Origin: Komarekiella atlantica HA4396-MV6
GTDB taxonomy: Bacteria; Cyanobacteriota; Cyanobacteriia; Cyanobacteriales; Nostocaceae
Direction: 5' to 3'
Assembly (NCBI GenBank): GCA_019359395.1
Contig: JAHHHK010000024.1
Coordinates: 1-64,000, forward strand
Length of the DNA: 64,000 bases
Part shown: positions 25,328 through 34,541 of the stretch, in pieces
Numbering within the stretch: the first letter of the stretch is position 1
How the letters are laid out: every line of letters starts with the position of its first letter
Position numbers and translations under genes: made by a program
The notes under the pieces: generated by a model
The model's database searches: none
What the model saw: only the letters and a program-made list of their open reading frames with translations
Told to the model about the DNA's origin: nothing

Positions 25328-26284
25328 ATGAATAAATTATTAACTCTTGCTATACCTACTTATAATCGTGCAAATTTACTTAATAAACAATTAGCATGGC
25401 TGGCTCAATCTACCCAAGGTTTAGAATCTGATTGCGAAATTTTTATTTCTGACAACTGTTCTACAGATCATACCCAAGAAGTAATTAAAAAGTGGCAACT
25501 AATTTTTAGTAAGACAACATTTAAATCAAATAAAAATAATGAAAATATAGGCGTAATGGCTAATATTGCTTGTTGCTTAAAAGCCGCAACTAGCAAATAC
25601 GTTTGGACAATTGGTGATGATGACCCAATTCAGGAGAGTACTCTAGATTATCTGTTAACAACCTTGAAAAAACATTCAGATTTAGCACTAATATTTTTGA
25701 ACTTCTCTGGACGCGATAAACTAACAGATCAAATAGTTGTAGAACGCTGGTTGAATAGTGATAACGACGAACCAAAAATTGATGGTAAAACAGTATTCCA
25801 AGGTTATCTGAACAATAATTTTGGTGGCATAATTTTTATCTCAGCAGCAATTTATCGAACAAATCTGGTGCAACGCGCTCTACAAACGTGGCCGTCTGCC
25901 ATTCTTAACTGGGCATCTCAAGCATATTGGGCTGGGTTTTGTGCTGCTCATGGCAGTGTAATTGTCACTAAAGACATTTATTTAGAATGCATTATGGGTG
26001 CTAGTCTTTTGGATCTTGACCCAACATGGAGCTTGAAAATGCGATACGCTTATATACCTGAAGTTTACATAAAACTACTAGTAATAGGATATTCTAATAA
26101 ATTTTGTCGGCAAATGATTTGGCAAAATTTCACACAGAAAACTGACTGGAAAATACTCTTAGGTGCTTTGAAACGGTGGCCTCTCTTAACAGTAAAGATA
26201 TTTATTCATTACCTCGGTTTATCAAGTATATCTCTGTTTAATCACTCTTGGAAAAGAAAAATGATAGCCAATTTTAAACTGTAG
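25328..26284 (+). CDS. Family 2 glycosyltransferase
   Basis: 318 residues. The GT-A fold N-terminus is typical: LLTLAIPTYNRANLLNKQLAWL, then IFISDNCSTDHTQEVI, and the DXD-like metal site in YVWTIGDDDPIQE near residue 98. The C-terminal third is basic and aromatic, with a hydrophobic helix possibly lying on the membrane. It transfers a sugar from a nucleotide donor, probably for exopolysaccharide or envelope glycan. No other glycan gene is adjacent, so the acceptor is unknown. Isolated between repeat-rich gaps. Confidence 0.85.
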   Translation: MNKLLTLAIPTYNRANLLNKQLAWLAQSTQGLESDCEIFISDNCSTDHTQEVIKKWQLIFSKTTFKSNKNNENIGVMANIACCLKAATSKYVWTIGDDDPIQESTLDYLLTTLKKHSDLALIFLNFSGRDKLTDQIVVERWLNSDNDEPKIDGKTVFQGYLNNNFGGIIFISAAIYRTNLVQRALQTWPSAILNWASQAYWAGFCAAHGSVIVTKDIYLECIMGASLLDLDPTWSLKMRYAYIPEVYIKLLVIGYSNKFCRQMIWQNFTQKTDWKILLGALKRWPLLTVKIFIHYLGLSSISLFNHSWKRKMIANFKL

Positions 26285-26845
26285 ACAGGACAGGAATTTG
26301 AGCGCTTATTTTCTAACAGAATGCCTGAAATCAAGGGTTTTAGTAAAATCTTTACAACATAAAGATTCTAGATTATTCTCTTCTAAGAGGGATATCCTCC
26401 TTCATTAGTCTTAGAAAAATTCACGAATTTTAGGCATTTTAGCCAACGAAAAATCAAGGTTTTACCCCAGAGTGATGGAAGATCCATATCAGCTTAGTTG
26501 TGTTAATTGCTTACTTCTAAACTTATTAAGAGCTTTTCAGGAGTTGACAGTTAAAACACCAACTCTAACATTACTCCTATCTGTACCTGTGACTTGCACT
26601 TTTAATGGCGATCGCTCTGATCACGGTGCTGCCAATTCGATAACAATCACCCTACCTTGCCCTCATCACTCTTATAAGTCATCGCTCTTGGTTTCCTTCT
26701 CTCTTGAGAGAGACTGCCGATTTCTTAGGTGGTTGGGGACGACGCAGGGCGAACGCATCTAAAATATTAAAGATTGATGTTGAAAGTAGAATTCCCAAAC
26801 ACCCCATCACACAGGACTTTCAGTAAATTAGGTACGAAATTAAAT
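26285..26845. other. Gap with no supported gene
   Basis: A plus-strand frame at 26472-26762 has no protein-like character. A minus-strand reading gives a short VQVTGTDRSNVRVGVLTV segment broken by stops, perhaps a remnant of a larger gene. Nothing else recognised. Confidence 0.4.
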
Positions 26846-26864
26846 AATAATGATAATCGTTATA
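26846..26864. promoter_or_regulatory. Fur-box-like site
   Basis: AATAATGATAATCGTTATA matches the classical 19-bp Fur box GATAATGATAATCATTATC at 16 of 19 positions. It lies about 160 bp before the modD remnant and just before a 32-codon frame (ATG at 26871) of unknown meaning. Iron control of a lost gene is plausible. Confidence 0.5.
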
Positions 26865-27025
26865 GAGTGGGATGAGTTTGTGGCAACCGTCGGCTGCCAA
26901 GCAATACGGGTTCCTTTTTGTAGTAAATTCGATGGCGGTAAACAAGAACAACCAGATTATAGTTGAATGAAGCTTAAGCCCAAAATCACGATTGCTGACC
27001 ACTTTGCAGTGATACAAGATCCACG

Positions 27026-27709
27026 AATAAATATTGTGGTGCTGAAGTTCATTATCAAATAGAAAGTGGTACTGTCTGCCAGGACAAGCAATTAATTCTT
27101 CAAGCTAGTGGTACTGCTAGCGCTTTGCATAGTGGCTGGAGAGTTGCTTTGAATTTGATGGAATATGCTTCTGGCATTGCTTCGCGTACCAGAGTATTGG
27201 TAGATACTGCTAAAACAGTAAATCAGTCTGTTTCGATTGTCACTACTCGCAAGTGTTTTCCAGGTACTAGAGCGCTTTCCATCAAAGCAGTTCTAGCTGG
27301 AGTGGGCTTTTTTCATCGCTTAAGATTATCTGAAACAGTTTTAATATTTAACCAATACCTGATATTCTTAGGAGGTATAGTTGGGCTAATTGAGCGCATC
27401 AATGAACTGCGACAACAGTTTCCAAAACAACGTATTTGCGTTGAAGTCGATACACCAACAGATGCCTGGATGGTTGCTCAAGCAGGTGTAGATTTAATTC
27501 AATTTGATAAAATTTCGATCTCAGACCTTGAGCCTCTGGTTTTGAAGTTGAAGCAGCAGTATCCAAACTTAAAACTAGCAGCGACTGGTGGCATTAACTC
27601 TGAAAATATAAAAGATTATACTAACACTGGTGTAGATATCTTAGTGACAAGTTCACCATACTTTGGTAAACCATGTGATATTGCAGTCAAAATGACGAAG
27701 GCACAGTAG
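27026..27709 (+). pseudogene. modD: ModD-like protein, 5'-truncated
   Basis: About 227 codons without a start codon. The phosphoribosyltransferase-like fold of ModD/NadC is recognisable: GAEVHYQIESGTVCQ, GTASALHSGWRVALNLMEYASGIASRTR, VTTRKCFPGTRALSIKAVLAG, LSETVLIF, KQRICVEVDTPTDAWMVAQAGVDLIQFDK and KLAATGGINSENIKDYTNTGVDILVTSSPYFGKP. Full ModD proteins are about 280-290 residues; the first 60-75 are missing and the frame upstream is closed by TGA at 26996. ModD is associated with molybdate transport operons, its enzymatic role being unclear. Translation from an internal TTG (27125) is possible but would drop part of the fold. Confidence 0.75.
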
Positions 27710-28285
27710 TACATTTTGTCTAGTCGCTGGATGATTTTGCTCCAACTATAGTATTGGTAAAACTAAAACCTTTCTCCACAACTCAGACAGTTTTCTAACT
27801 TCCAAGTGAGTCTTACTTATCAATAGTTTATTAGCTTGATAATAACCTATTTATTAAGGTAAATAACGACAGAATTTTACTTTACAACATTAAGTTTAAA
27901 TATTTTAAAAAGAAACAAAAATTCATCTTGTCAGCATATGATTACTATTTTGTTTGGTAACTTACTTAATAAGTTGGTATTATTTTGGTATATTAAATAG
28001 ATACACTTAATCTATTTTGAAAACCGTTAACCTCTTCTGAGATTTGCGGCTAACTTTGGCTTTTAATTCATTAGTTTCTAATAGCTCATGCTGAAAACTA
28101 GCTATTCTGTATCTTGTGGCAAGGAGTTGAAAGTAAATAATTTAAAGTTTTTGTTTTGCTCAAATAAATTTTCCTATCAACTTGCTCAAATGTGGTGATA
28201 AAGATACTAATTTTTATTGAGCAAACAGCTTTGAGAAAAGCTATCTAATTTTTTCAATATTCCATAGTAAACGGAGAAATGTTTG
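27710..28285. other. AT-rich non-coding gap
   Basis: No coding frame. It probably contains the promoter of the secreted protein gene; CGGAGAAATGTTTG lies just before the ATG at 28286. Confidence 0.4.
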
Positions 28286-28963
28286 ATGCGTTTTACCTGC
28301 AAGATATCCATTGCGTCTTTAGTACTATCGATGCTGGTTTTATGGCAGCCTACTTTAGCGAACTCAAGCAATGATGTTCCTCCCTGGCACCGAGAAGAAA
28401 TATCATCTATTTGGAATAAAAATAAGTGTCTTGGAGGTTATTCGCAAAATTTTCGCTTGGGTGGAGAAGTCAATAATCCAACTACTTATAACTTGCAAAA
28501 GCTGAAAAATTTGCAAGATACTTTAAAAAAAGAAAATCCAGCATTAATTACCGAAGTTACTGTCACGTTTAAAACTGGCTCAGGTGAACGAACAGAAACA
28601 TACTATGGAATCCCTCTATGGGAATTGATTAATAATCCAAAAGCCGGAGGTGGTCTGAAACCTGGAAATTCTGGGGTGAATAATAAAAACTCTTTTCTGA
28701 GGCAATATGTTCTAGTTGAAGCCACAGATTGCTATGGTGCAGTTGTAGCTATTGGTGAAATTCAACCTAACTTTGAAGGTAAAACAGTGCTAGTTGCATT
28801 TGAAAAAAAAGGTAGTGATGATACAGTCGTGCCTTTAATAGATGAAGGATTTGCTCGTTTAGTAGTTTTAGGTGACAAAGCTGGAGGTCGTTACGTTAGT
28901 AATGTGACAAATATTCTCATATTATCTGCTCCCCCTTCTCCTTTAAAACCAAGATATCTCTGA
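28286..28963 (+). CDS. Secreted molybdopterin-oxidoreductase-fold protein
   Basis: 225 residues with a clear signal peptide (FTCKISIASLVLSMLVLWQPTLA, cleavage after about residue 26). The mature part reads FRLGGEVNNPTTYNLQKLKNL, YYGIPLWELI, RQYVLVEATDCYGAVVAIGE and DEGFARLVVLGDKAGGRYVSNV, the pattern of the sulfite-oxidase-type molybdopterin-binding domain (PF00174-like). The cofactor Cys expected in true sulfite oxidases is not obviously placed, so it may be a non-catalytic relative that binds a ligand in the periplasm. It lies downstream of a broken modD, suggesting a former molybdenum-related patch. Confidence 0.65.
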   Translation: MRFTCKISIASLVLSMLVLWQPTLANSSNDVPPWHREEISSIWNKNKCLGGYSQNFRLGGEVNNPTTYNLQKLKNLQDTLKKENPALITEVTVTFKTGSGERTETYYGIPLWELINNPKAGGGLKPGNSGVNNKNSFLRQYVLVEATDCYGAVVAIGEIQPNFEGKTVLVAFEKKGSDDTVVPLIDEGFARLVVLGDKAGGRYVSNVTNILILSAPPSPLKPRYL

Positions 28964-29037
28964 AAATCTTTCTTACCTTCAAGCTGCACATTCTGAACTT
29001 TTCAAGACAGATATCACTCACTTTTTCGCAATTTTAC

Positions 29038-29692
29038 CAAAATAGTTGGATATTTGACGGAAACATCAGAGTTACTGGCTACCTTTGGGTAAGTATTAAA
29101 AGCATCTACAACAGCCAAAGAAACTCAGGATAATGCTGTTTTTGGAGAACAGGTACAATCAATTTTGGATGAACATGGTGGTACAGAATTGTTGCTGCAA
29201 AAGCTGGATGAGATTGCGGCGTATAACACCAACAATCATTTACCGTTGATGTGGCGATTTTATTCTGCTAATCGGAAAGTACTTTTTAGTTTGGTACGTT
29301 CTCTAGATATTCTCTCAACTTCTGAGGATGCATTGCGAATCGTCAAACATCAAATTCAACGCATTCCTAACCGAGATATCGGCTATGGTATTCTTCGTTA
29401 TCTGACTTCAGATATTCAAGTTGCTGAAAAATTAAGGTCTCTACCTCAACCTGAAGTTGCTTTCAACTACTTTGGTCAAGTAGATTTTTCTCAAGCTTCT
29501 TTATTTCAATTTGCCCCAGAATCTCCCGAAACAATTAGGCAAAAACAAGGAAATCGACCGCATTTACTAGATGTTATCGGGGTAATATCTGAGGACAGAC
29601 TGGAGATGGATTTCATCTATAGCCAGAATGTTCAGCTACAGTCCACTATTGAGAGCCTAGCTAAATATTTTATAAAGTTGTTCTGGTGTTGA
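29038..29692 (+). pseudogene. Tn3 transposase fragment fused to NRPS condensation-domain end
   Basis: The first part is Tn3-family TnpA: IVGYLTETSELLATFG, stop TAA at 29090, then KASTTAKETQDNAVFGEQVQSIL and LPLMWRFYSANRKVLFSLVRSLDILSTSED. Near 29327 it changes without frame loss to the C-terminal part of an NRPS condensation domain: RIVKHQIQRIPNRDIGYGILRYL, LPQPEVAFNYFGQVDF, and NRPHLLDVIGVISEDRLEMDFIYSQN. From 29165 (TTG) to 29692 there is one uninterrupted 175-codon frame spanning both. It is a recombination scar, not a functional gene; it points to a lost NRPS cluster nearby or elsewhere in the genome. Confidence 0.75.
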
Positions 29693-29752
29693 AGTTATAA
29701 AGACTTTCGAGTGAACTACTACAGAATCATCTGTGTCTTTTTGATGCAATGT

Positions 29753-29992
29753 CTATTGTTGCTCTTGAATCTCTTTGAGTAACATTTCATCAGTATAAGC
29801 AGTTTTCCATTCTCCTTGTAGCTTTAACCGAACTGACTGAGCACCACCACTAGGTGTACAAACCACCCAGTAAGCATCTGGTTCTCCTTTGACTTGAGCT
29901 GCATCCTTGGCTTTTTCGTTGTCAGAAATACCTGAAAAGGCCTGAATACATGTCCAAGTTATTCCGTCTTGATCTATGACTTCTCGTTCCAT
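29753..29992 (-). CDS. Small conserved-type hypothetical protein
   Basis: 79 residues: MEREVIDQDGITWTCIQAFSGI, then DAYWVVCTPSGGAQSVRLKLQGEWKT. It has a compact beta-rich pattern with no signal or membrane segment and looks like a small cyanobacterial protein of unknown function. ATG at 29992 with a purine-rich stretch (CAAAGACAAGA) upstream. Alone between pseudogenes. Confidence 0.55.
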   Translation of the reverse strand: MEREVIDQDGITWTCIQAFSGISDNEKAKDAAQVKGEPDAYWVVCTPSGGAQSVRLKLQGEWKTAYTDEMLLKEIQEQQ

Positions 29993-30460
29993 AATCTTGT
30001 CTTTGAAATTATCCTTACTTAGTATTAGCTTACAAATAACCTTTTATAAGCTCATCGCCACTACCCTAAGGTGAAGCGATCGCCTCTATCGATATTACCT
30101 CTCTCACAAACAACCTAATCGCCGTTTCACTACAGTGAGGGCATTCTACTTTCACAGGTATTTCACAGGGGCGCTCTTTGTATTCTCCCATTGTTGCCTT
30201 ACCTGTATACTCGCTAACCAATCCTTAAAAACATTGATAGCACTCGTACACCACGCGTTCTACTGGTTTGTCGCAATCAAGGATTTTTATGCGCTGGCAC
30301 GGCTACGACTGATTGTAACTACGAATTACGTTAGCGTTGGCGTAGCCTCTCGTAGAGAAGCGGTAGCGAAGAATGAGCGTCATTATCAATTACGAATTAT
30401 GTTGACCTGTAAAGTATGGATTTTGACTCACAGCAAATATTATTGAACTAAAGAGGTGGA
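29993..30460. other. Gap with dispersed repeats
   Basis: No supported gene. GTTAGCGTTGGCGTAGCCTC and TCGTAGAGAAGCGGTAGCG blocks at about 30325-30374 belong to the dispersed repeat family. Confidence 0.45.
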
Positions 30461-30835
30461 ATGATGGCTAAACCATCCTCTAAGCGCAAAAAAGCCACCT
30501 CTGCCGCATCCGGTGACAGCACACCACCAGATAACCTTGCCTAATAGAATATCTCGCAAGAACAAAACCCAGCCATAGCAACAATTACCGTTACTGCTGT
30601 TGAAATTCCAGAGTTGACCCAGGAGGAGCAAAGCGATCGCCTTTACCTAGAGCACCGTGTGGAGAGAGCGGTTTTTGAAGCTGGCAAGGCGCTGATGGAA
30701 CTGCGCCATCGCAGACTGTACCGTTCAACCCACCGCACATTTGAGGAGTATTGCAAGGACAGGTTTAGTTATACTCACCGCCGTGTGAATTATCTAATAG
30801 CTGGTTCTTTGATAGTTGACAACATAATTCAATAA
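30461..30835 (+). pseudogene. Plasmid-type gene (KfrB/DUF3102-like), 5' part with two stops
   Basis: Starts MMAKPSSKRKKATSAASGDSTPPDNLA, then TAA TAG in frame, then continues in the same frame with EQNPAIATITVTAVEIPELTQEEQ and RLYLEHRVERAVFEAGKALMELRHRRLYRSTHRTFEEYCKDRF. The second part matches the N-terminal region of Nostoc plasmid-associated proteins with a DUF3102-like helical domain. The frame then ends and the middle of the gene is missing; its C-terminus appears at 31740. The purine-rich AAAGAGGTGGA before the first ATG is a good ribosome binding site, so the start region was once active. Confidence 0.65.
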
Positions 30836-30850
30836 AGGTAGTGCCATTCG

Positions 30851-31330
30851 ATGATGAAACCCCCAAGAAGTTACTACGATGCTGAGTTTGGACAAATAAG
30901 AATCGAAGATAATCACTGGACTTTAGCACAATGTGCTGTTTTGGGCGATCGCTGTGTGCCGATTTACGTGGATTTTGAACAGGGGCAGATTGGGGAACTT
31001 TCATTGCTCCAGCGTGAAGCTATTCGGCAAGCTCTAACCTTGCCACCCGATGTGTTACGCATCACTGCTCCTGTTGTGCTGCAAAATTATGATATATATC
31101 GTGAGATGATAGGGGATGAGTCAATGCCGCCGCTGGCTAATCCCATTCAGGTCTGGGATCAGGTCAGTTTCTCATATATCTATGTGCCGCCCCACGTTGA
31201 GTATGACCTAAATATTCCTACTTTTAAGTTGATAGCTGAGTGTGACTGGGAGCCAGAACACGGCTTAGAAGTGCGCTTTCGCAATGGAGTAGCAGATGAT
31301 GCAGATCAGATAGGTGAAACAGGATGGTAA
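30851..31330 (+). CDS. DUF6985-like hypothetical protein
   Basis: 159 residues: YYDAEFGQIRIEDNHWTLAQCAVLGDRCVPIYVDFEQG in the N-terminal half and KLIAECDWEPEHGLEVRFRNGVADDADQIGE at the end. The E-C-D-W-E-x-E-H-G-L pattern recalls DUF6985-type proteins, some of which are immunity-like. Intact frame with no signal peptide. It interrupts the plasmid-type gene whose halves lie at 30461 and 31740, so it seems to be cargo brought by an insertion. Start at 30851 or the ATG one codon later. Confidence 0.6.
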   Translation: MMKPPRSYYDAEFGQIRIEDNHWTLAQCAVLGDRCVPIYVDFEQGQIGELSLLQREAIRQALTLPPDVLRITAPVVLQNYDIYREMIGDESMPPLANPIQVWDQVSFSYIYVPPHVEYDLNIPTFKLIAECDWEPEHGLEVRFRNGVADDADQIGETGW

Positions 31331-31383
31331 CAACTATCTTGTCTTGCGAACTTATGCATGTATAAAGGCAGCACAGTAAACTA

Positions 31384-31735
31384 CTCCCACCTGCCTAACG
31401 GCTGAGGTGGGAGCTTTCAAAAGCCCTAGAAACATCAAATAAGCTTAGTTGCACATACTCAGAATTCTTCCTAACACGCACATCTAACTTACAAGATAGT
31501 CCCGAACCACGAGGCTGGTTTACAACAGCCCCAATTGCAGAAATATTCTTAGCCCCGTTCAAATCAGCGTCACCATCCCAACCACAATGGCCACAAGCAA
31601 ACTTCTTACCACTACGATACGATTCACCCCTAACCGGATGAATATGCAAACAGTTGTGGCAGGTTTGGCTGGTGTATCGCGGGTCTACAACGCTATTCCT
31701 CCCCACCCTACCAAGGGTTGAGGGTGGGGACTCCC
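31384..31735 (-). mobile_element. Miniature IS605-type remnant with tnpB 3' end
   Basis: Codes for just the C-terminal part of TnpB: DPRYTSQTCHNC, then HPVRGESYRSGKKFACGHCGWDGDADLNGAKNI, the four-Cys zinc finger and the last RuvC acidic residue, and a tail to 31395. Beyond the stop is a hairpin (CTCCCACCT at 31384 pairing with AGGTGGGAG at 31405), as at IS605 right ends. At the other side a CCCCACCCT...AGGGTGGGG hairpin near 31698-31728 may be the left end. The whole unit is about 350 bp, so this is an internally deleted element. Confidence 0.65.
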
Positions 31736-31739
31736 GCGA

Positions 31740-32087
31740 TACCGTTGAAGAAATAACAAAGGTAAAGGTGGGTGCTGGTGTATCGTCAGTCATGTGGGTG
31801 AATTCAGTTGTACTGTGAGAACCTGGGATGGAGAACTAACGGTTAGGCTGAAGCATATTAAGTCTTACGATTACTTGCCTGATGAGTGTCAGCAGATGCA
31901 GGAGATATGCGATGGCGTAACCGCCCACCGTAGGCGATCGCATATCACGGTTGCGGAAAAATGAGAATTTAGAAGAAGCTGCCCATGCTGTGCTGAAGTA
32001 CTTGGGGGAAGTAAAGCGACCGTATTTGACTATGGTGGAGGAGAAGTTATTGGGTTTGATTGAGCGTGAATATGGGGTTAAAAACTG
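31740..32087 (+). pseudogene. Plasmid-type gene, 3' part (copy 1), repeat-interrupted
   Basis: Frame KGKGGCWCIVSHVGEFSCTVRTWDG, ELTVRLKHIKSYDYLPDECQQMQEIC, then a 33-bp dispersed repeat (31909-31941) that shifts the frame, then SRLRKNENLEEAAHAVLKYL and RPYLTMVEEKLLGLIEREYGVKN to the TGA at 32087. This is the C-terminus expected for the gene that begins at 30461. A second, more damaged copy of the same segment lies at 35726. Confidence 0.7.
31909..31941. repeat. 33-bp dispersed repeat inside a coding remnant, copy 1
   Basis: GCGATGGCGTAACCGCCCACC followed by GTAGGCGATCGC. Near-identical to 35873-35905 and located after the same EIC/MIC codons of the same gene. Confidence 0.85.
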
Positions 32088-32148
32088 ATCAATAATTTCT
32101 CAACCAGTAAAATTAGAAAAACACAGTGTCAGGCTATAAAAATTTCCC

Positions 32149-32385
32149 TTAAGGAATTGACCAATCCACAATTTTCAAATTAGGGACTTTTTGAAAATCT
32201 TTAAAGTTGCACGTGACATTTACAAGGTAGCCTGCGATCGCAGTTTGCCATTTTTGGATATCTTCATCACTCGCCAAGTTGCGAACATCTTCTAAAATTG
32301 CTACCTCCTCTAGCATCATCAAAACTTTCATCTTTTCAACAGGTACTACTATAGAGTTCTGCTCCTCCCTCCCCAGTATTGTCAA
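32149..32385 (-). pseudogene. Possible PIN-domain (VapC) toxin C-terminus
   Basis: The last 25 residues, LVNVTCNFKDFQKVPNLKIVDW, resemble the end of VapC-type PIN toxins (the strand followed by a conserved Asn and KDF...PNL...W). The rest of the 78-codon frame is not recognisable and contains no acidic catalytic set, so only a remnant is proposed. Confidence 0.35.
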
Positions 32386-32523
32386 ACTGATGTGAACTAT
32401 GTGGTCTAAAAGTCTGGGGTATTGCTGGTTCTATCAAATCGTCTAAATCAAGCAGCATTGTGGTTTGCACCAACCCAGCAAAGATATCGCTACTAATAAT
32501 TGGCCCCAGCGGTAGCGATGACA

Positions 32524-33492
32524 TCAACCAGCACTCGTGCTTTGAATAGCCTCCGTTCTCCTATTTTTCACTGTGCGGTAGTACCAACGACGAAACCGCA
32601 GAGAGGGTTCATCAGTAGGCACGTTACATCCTTCACTTACATTGGGGACTTCACCGATTTGTGACTCAACCATCGTGCGATCGTCGAGAGATGCTGCAAA
32701 AAACTCATCAAAGTCAAAGTTACTCCGATCAATCCCAGAGTTGGGCAGAACAACCTGCATAAATCGCATTTGTTGGGTATTGATCGGAATGGCAAACAAA
32801 TGGGGACGCAAGGGCATCCCGCCTAGATCTAACTTGAGAACAACGTTATTGGGCTGATGCCAATCAATCTCAATTCCATAAGGTAAAGTATTGAGTTGAT
32901 TCGTGAGTGCCATTCCATCTGTTGTTGAAGTAACGCTGATTTGTGCGCTCGCATTTTGGTGTACTGGGTCATGGAATTCGCCACCAAATGAATTGCGATG
33001 GACAAAAGGAATATGTAGATAATCCAGCGAAATATCGATTGCTCTTGTCCAATGTGCATTCCAAATTTCGTGGTGAATCACGTAGCGATCGCTTGGTTTC
33101 AATAAGCTTAACGGCAACTGCGGTTCTGGCACGTTTGCGATTCCCGTAAAGACCCACAATATCCCTGCAATCACCCTTGTCGGCAACCTCACGACTGACA
33201 GTTTTGAGCGTTGAGCCGGATTAAGTGAGTTGAAAGGAACATAAGTACAAGCACCATCTGGTGCAAAACGCCAACCATGATAGGGACATTCAAGGCAACC
33301 GTCTTCTGTGACTTGTCCGCGTGAGAGAGGAACACCGCGATGAGGACAACGATCAAGGAATGCCGCAAACTGATCGGCTGAATGACGAAATAGGACTAGC
33401 GATTCGCTAGCTAATTCAACCGCAATGGGAGCCAGTCCAATTTCAGCAACGGGCAATACTGGAGTCCAGAAGTTAGGAAACGTCTCAAACAC
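32524..33492 (-). CDS. Rieske-type aromatic-ring oxygenase, alpha subunit-like
   Basis: 322 residues. The Rieske [2Fe-2S] motif is present in the N-terminal third as CPHRG and CPYHGW (residues near 44 and 64). The mononuclear iron site follows in the second half as IDISLDYLHIPFVHRN, with the conserved D-x2-H-x4-H arrangement. Family members (for example Pao/VanA/choline-like monooxygenases) hydroxylate or oxidise ring compounds with electrons from a separate reductase, which is not encoded nearby. The next gene upstream, a YafY-type regulator on the same strand with a 70-bp gap, is likely to control it. Confidence 0.85.
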   Translation of the reverse strand: MFETFPNFWTPVLPVAEIGLAPIAVELASESLVLFRHSADQFAAFLDRCPHRGVPLSRGQVTEDGCLECPYHGWRFAPDGACTYVPFNSLNPAQRSKLSVVRLPTRVIAGILWVFTGIANVPEPQLPLSLLKPSDRYVIHHEIWNAHWTRAIDISLDYLHIPFVHRNSFGGEFHDPVHQNASAQISVTSTTDGMALTNQLNTLPYGIEIDWHQPNNVVLKLDLGGMPLRPHLFAIPINTQQMRFMQVVLPNSGIDRSNFDFDEFFAASLDDRTMVESQIGEVPNVSEGCNVPTDEPSLRFRRWYYRTVKNRRTEAIQSTSAG

Positions 33493-33562
33493 AGGGAAAT
33501 TGACTCCTTAACAAATTCTTAGGCGTTACTCAGCATAAAGCCTTACTCCTGACAGCATCCTG

Positions 33563-34261
33563 TCAGTGGAAGCCAGATGCTTTTATTCGCTCAAGCTGAA
33601 ACTTTGTGTATAGGTCAAGACTGATCTCTTGGTCTGGAGATTCAACATCTGAAGCAAAATCGAGATTTTGGATGCGATCAACACGAAAATCTCTGTAAGC
33701 GTTTCTGAGGATGCACCATGTTCCAACTGTCCATTTTCCACTCCAGTAAAAAAGCCCCAACGGGAACACAACCCTTTGAGACAGTTGCTTATTCAAGCTC
33801 AAATACACAATTTTGACGGCTTGTTGCTGTTGAATGCTCCGATAAAGGTCGTTCCAATGTCTTAAACTTTGGTCGTTCGGAATCTCACCAAGCGCCCGAA
33901 CAGGTGTGCAAGTCGGATCAAAGCTGCGTGGCGGTAACACCGCTCCAATTTTACTCAACAGCGTTTTTGCCGCTGCTGCTAAGTCAGCCCCGGTTGATCG
34001 CGACAGCATCTCGACCCCCAACATCAAAGCGGCGATTTCATCAGAAGTTAAAGTTAGGGGCGGTAACTCGAAGTTTTCATCCAAGGCGTAACCAACACCA
34101 GGCTCACCATAAACTGGAATGCCACTCAATGAAAGATCATCGATATATCGGTAAATTGTACGCACGCAAACACCAATCCGTTCAGCTAATTGCTCTGCTG
34201 TAATGGGTTGGTGAGATCTGATGAGATTCACTAATTGGAAAAGACGGTCAGCTTTTCTCAT
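33563..34261 (-). CDS. YafY/DeoR-type transcriptional regulator with WYL domain
   Basis: 232 residues. N-terminal HTH: MRKADRLFQLVNLIRSHQPITAEQLAERIGVCVRTIYRYIDDLS. The middle (VYGEPGVGYALDENFELPPLTLTSDEIAALMLG) is the linker typical of the family. The C-terminal WYL-like sensing domain is represented by YWSGKWTVGTWCILRNAYRDFRVDRIQ, where the usual W-Y-L triad is altered. It probably binds a small ligand and regulates the downstream Rieske oxygenase, 70 bp away on the same strand. Confidence 0.85.
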   Translation of the reverse strand: MRKADRLFQLVNLIRSHQPITAEQLAERIGVCVRTIYRYIDDLSLSGIPVYGEPGVGYALDENFELPPLTLTSDEIAALMLGVEMLSRSTGADLAAAAKTLLSKIGAVLPPRSFDPTCTPVRALGEIPNDQSLRHWNDLYRSIQQQQAVKIVYLSLNKQLSQRVVFPLGLFYWSGKWTVGTWCILRNAYRDFRVDRIQNLDFASDVESPDQEISLDLYTKFQLERIKASGFH

Positions 34262-34541
34262 TCTCTACGTTGAGTGAATTTAAATCTTCCAGGACTTACG
34301 CAACTGTCATAAGCGAGGGTGCAACAGCACGGCTTTGAACTTCATTGTTGGTCTCGGATGGCAGTATATGGGATATGAGTAGCATTCGCGCAGAAAACCG
34401 GGTTAATATGAAGCTGATAAATGACAAGTTGCTCAGAATCGGTCACTGAGTCATCTTACCGCATTGCCAGTCCCATCTTCCTCGAAAAAAAATCGCTCTC
34501 GTAGAACGGCTGCATCAAATCACATAAGACATTCATAGCTC

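Noticed and set aside
26472-26762. Plus-strand frame of 96 codons
   Set aside because: No signal, domain or codon pattern typical of a protein; an opposite-strand reading has short protein-like text but several stops.
32336-32527. Short frame following the Rieske gene as a separate gene
   Set aside because: No recognisable family and it overlaps the Rieske stop and the PIN remnant; probably non-coding.
33583-34203. Several frames on both strands inside the YafY-type gene
   Set aside because: They are shadows in other frames of a clearly conserved regulator.
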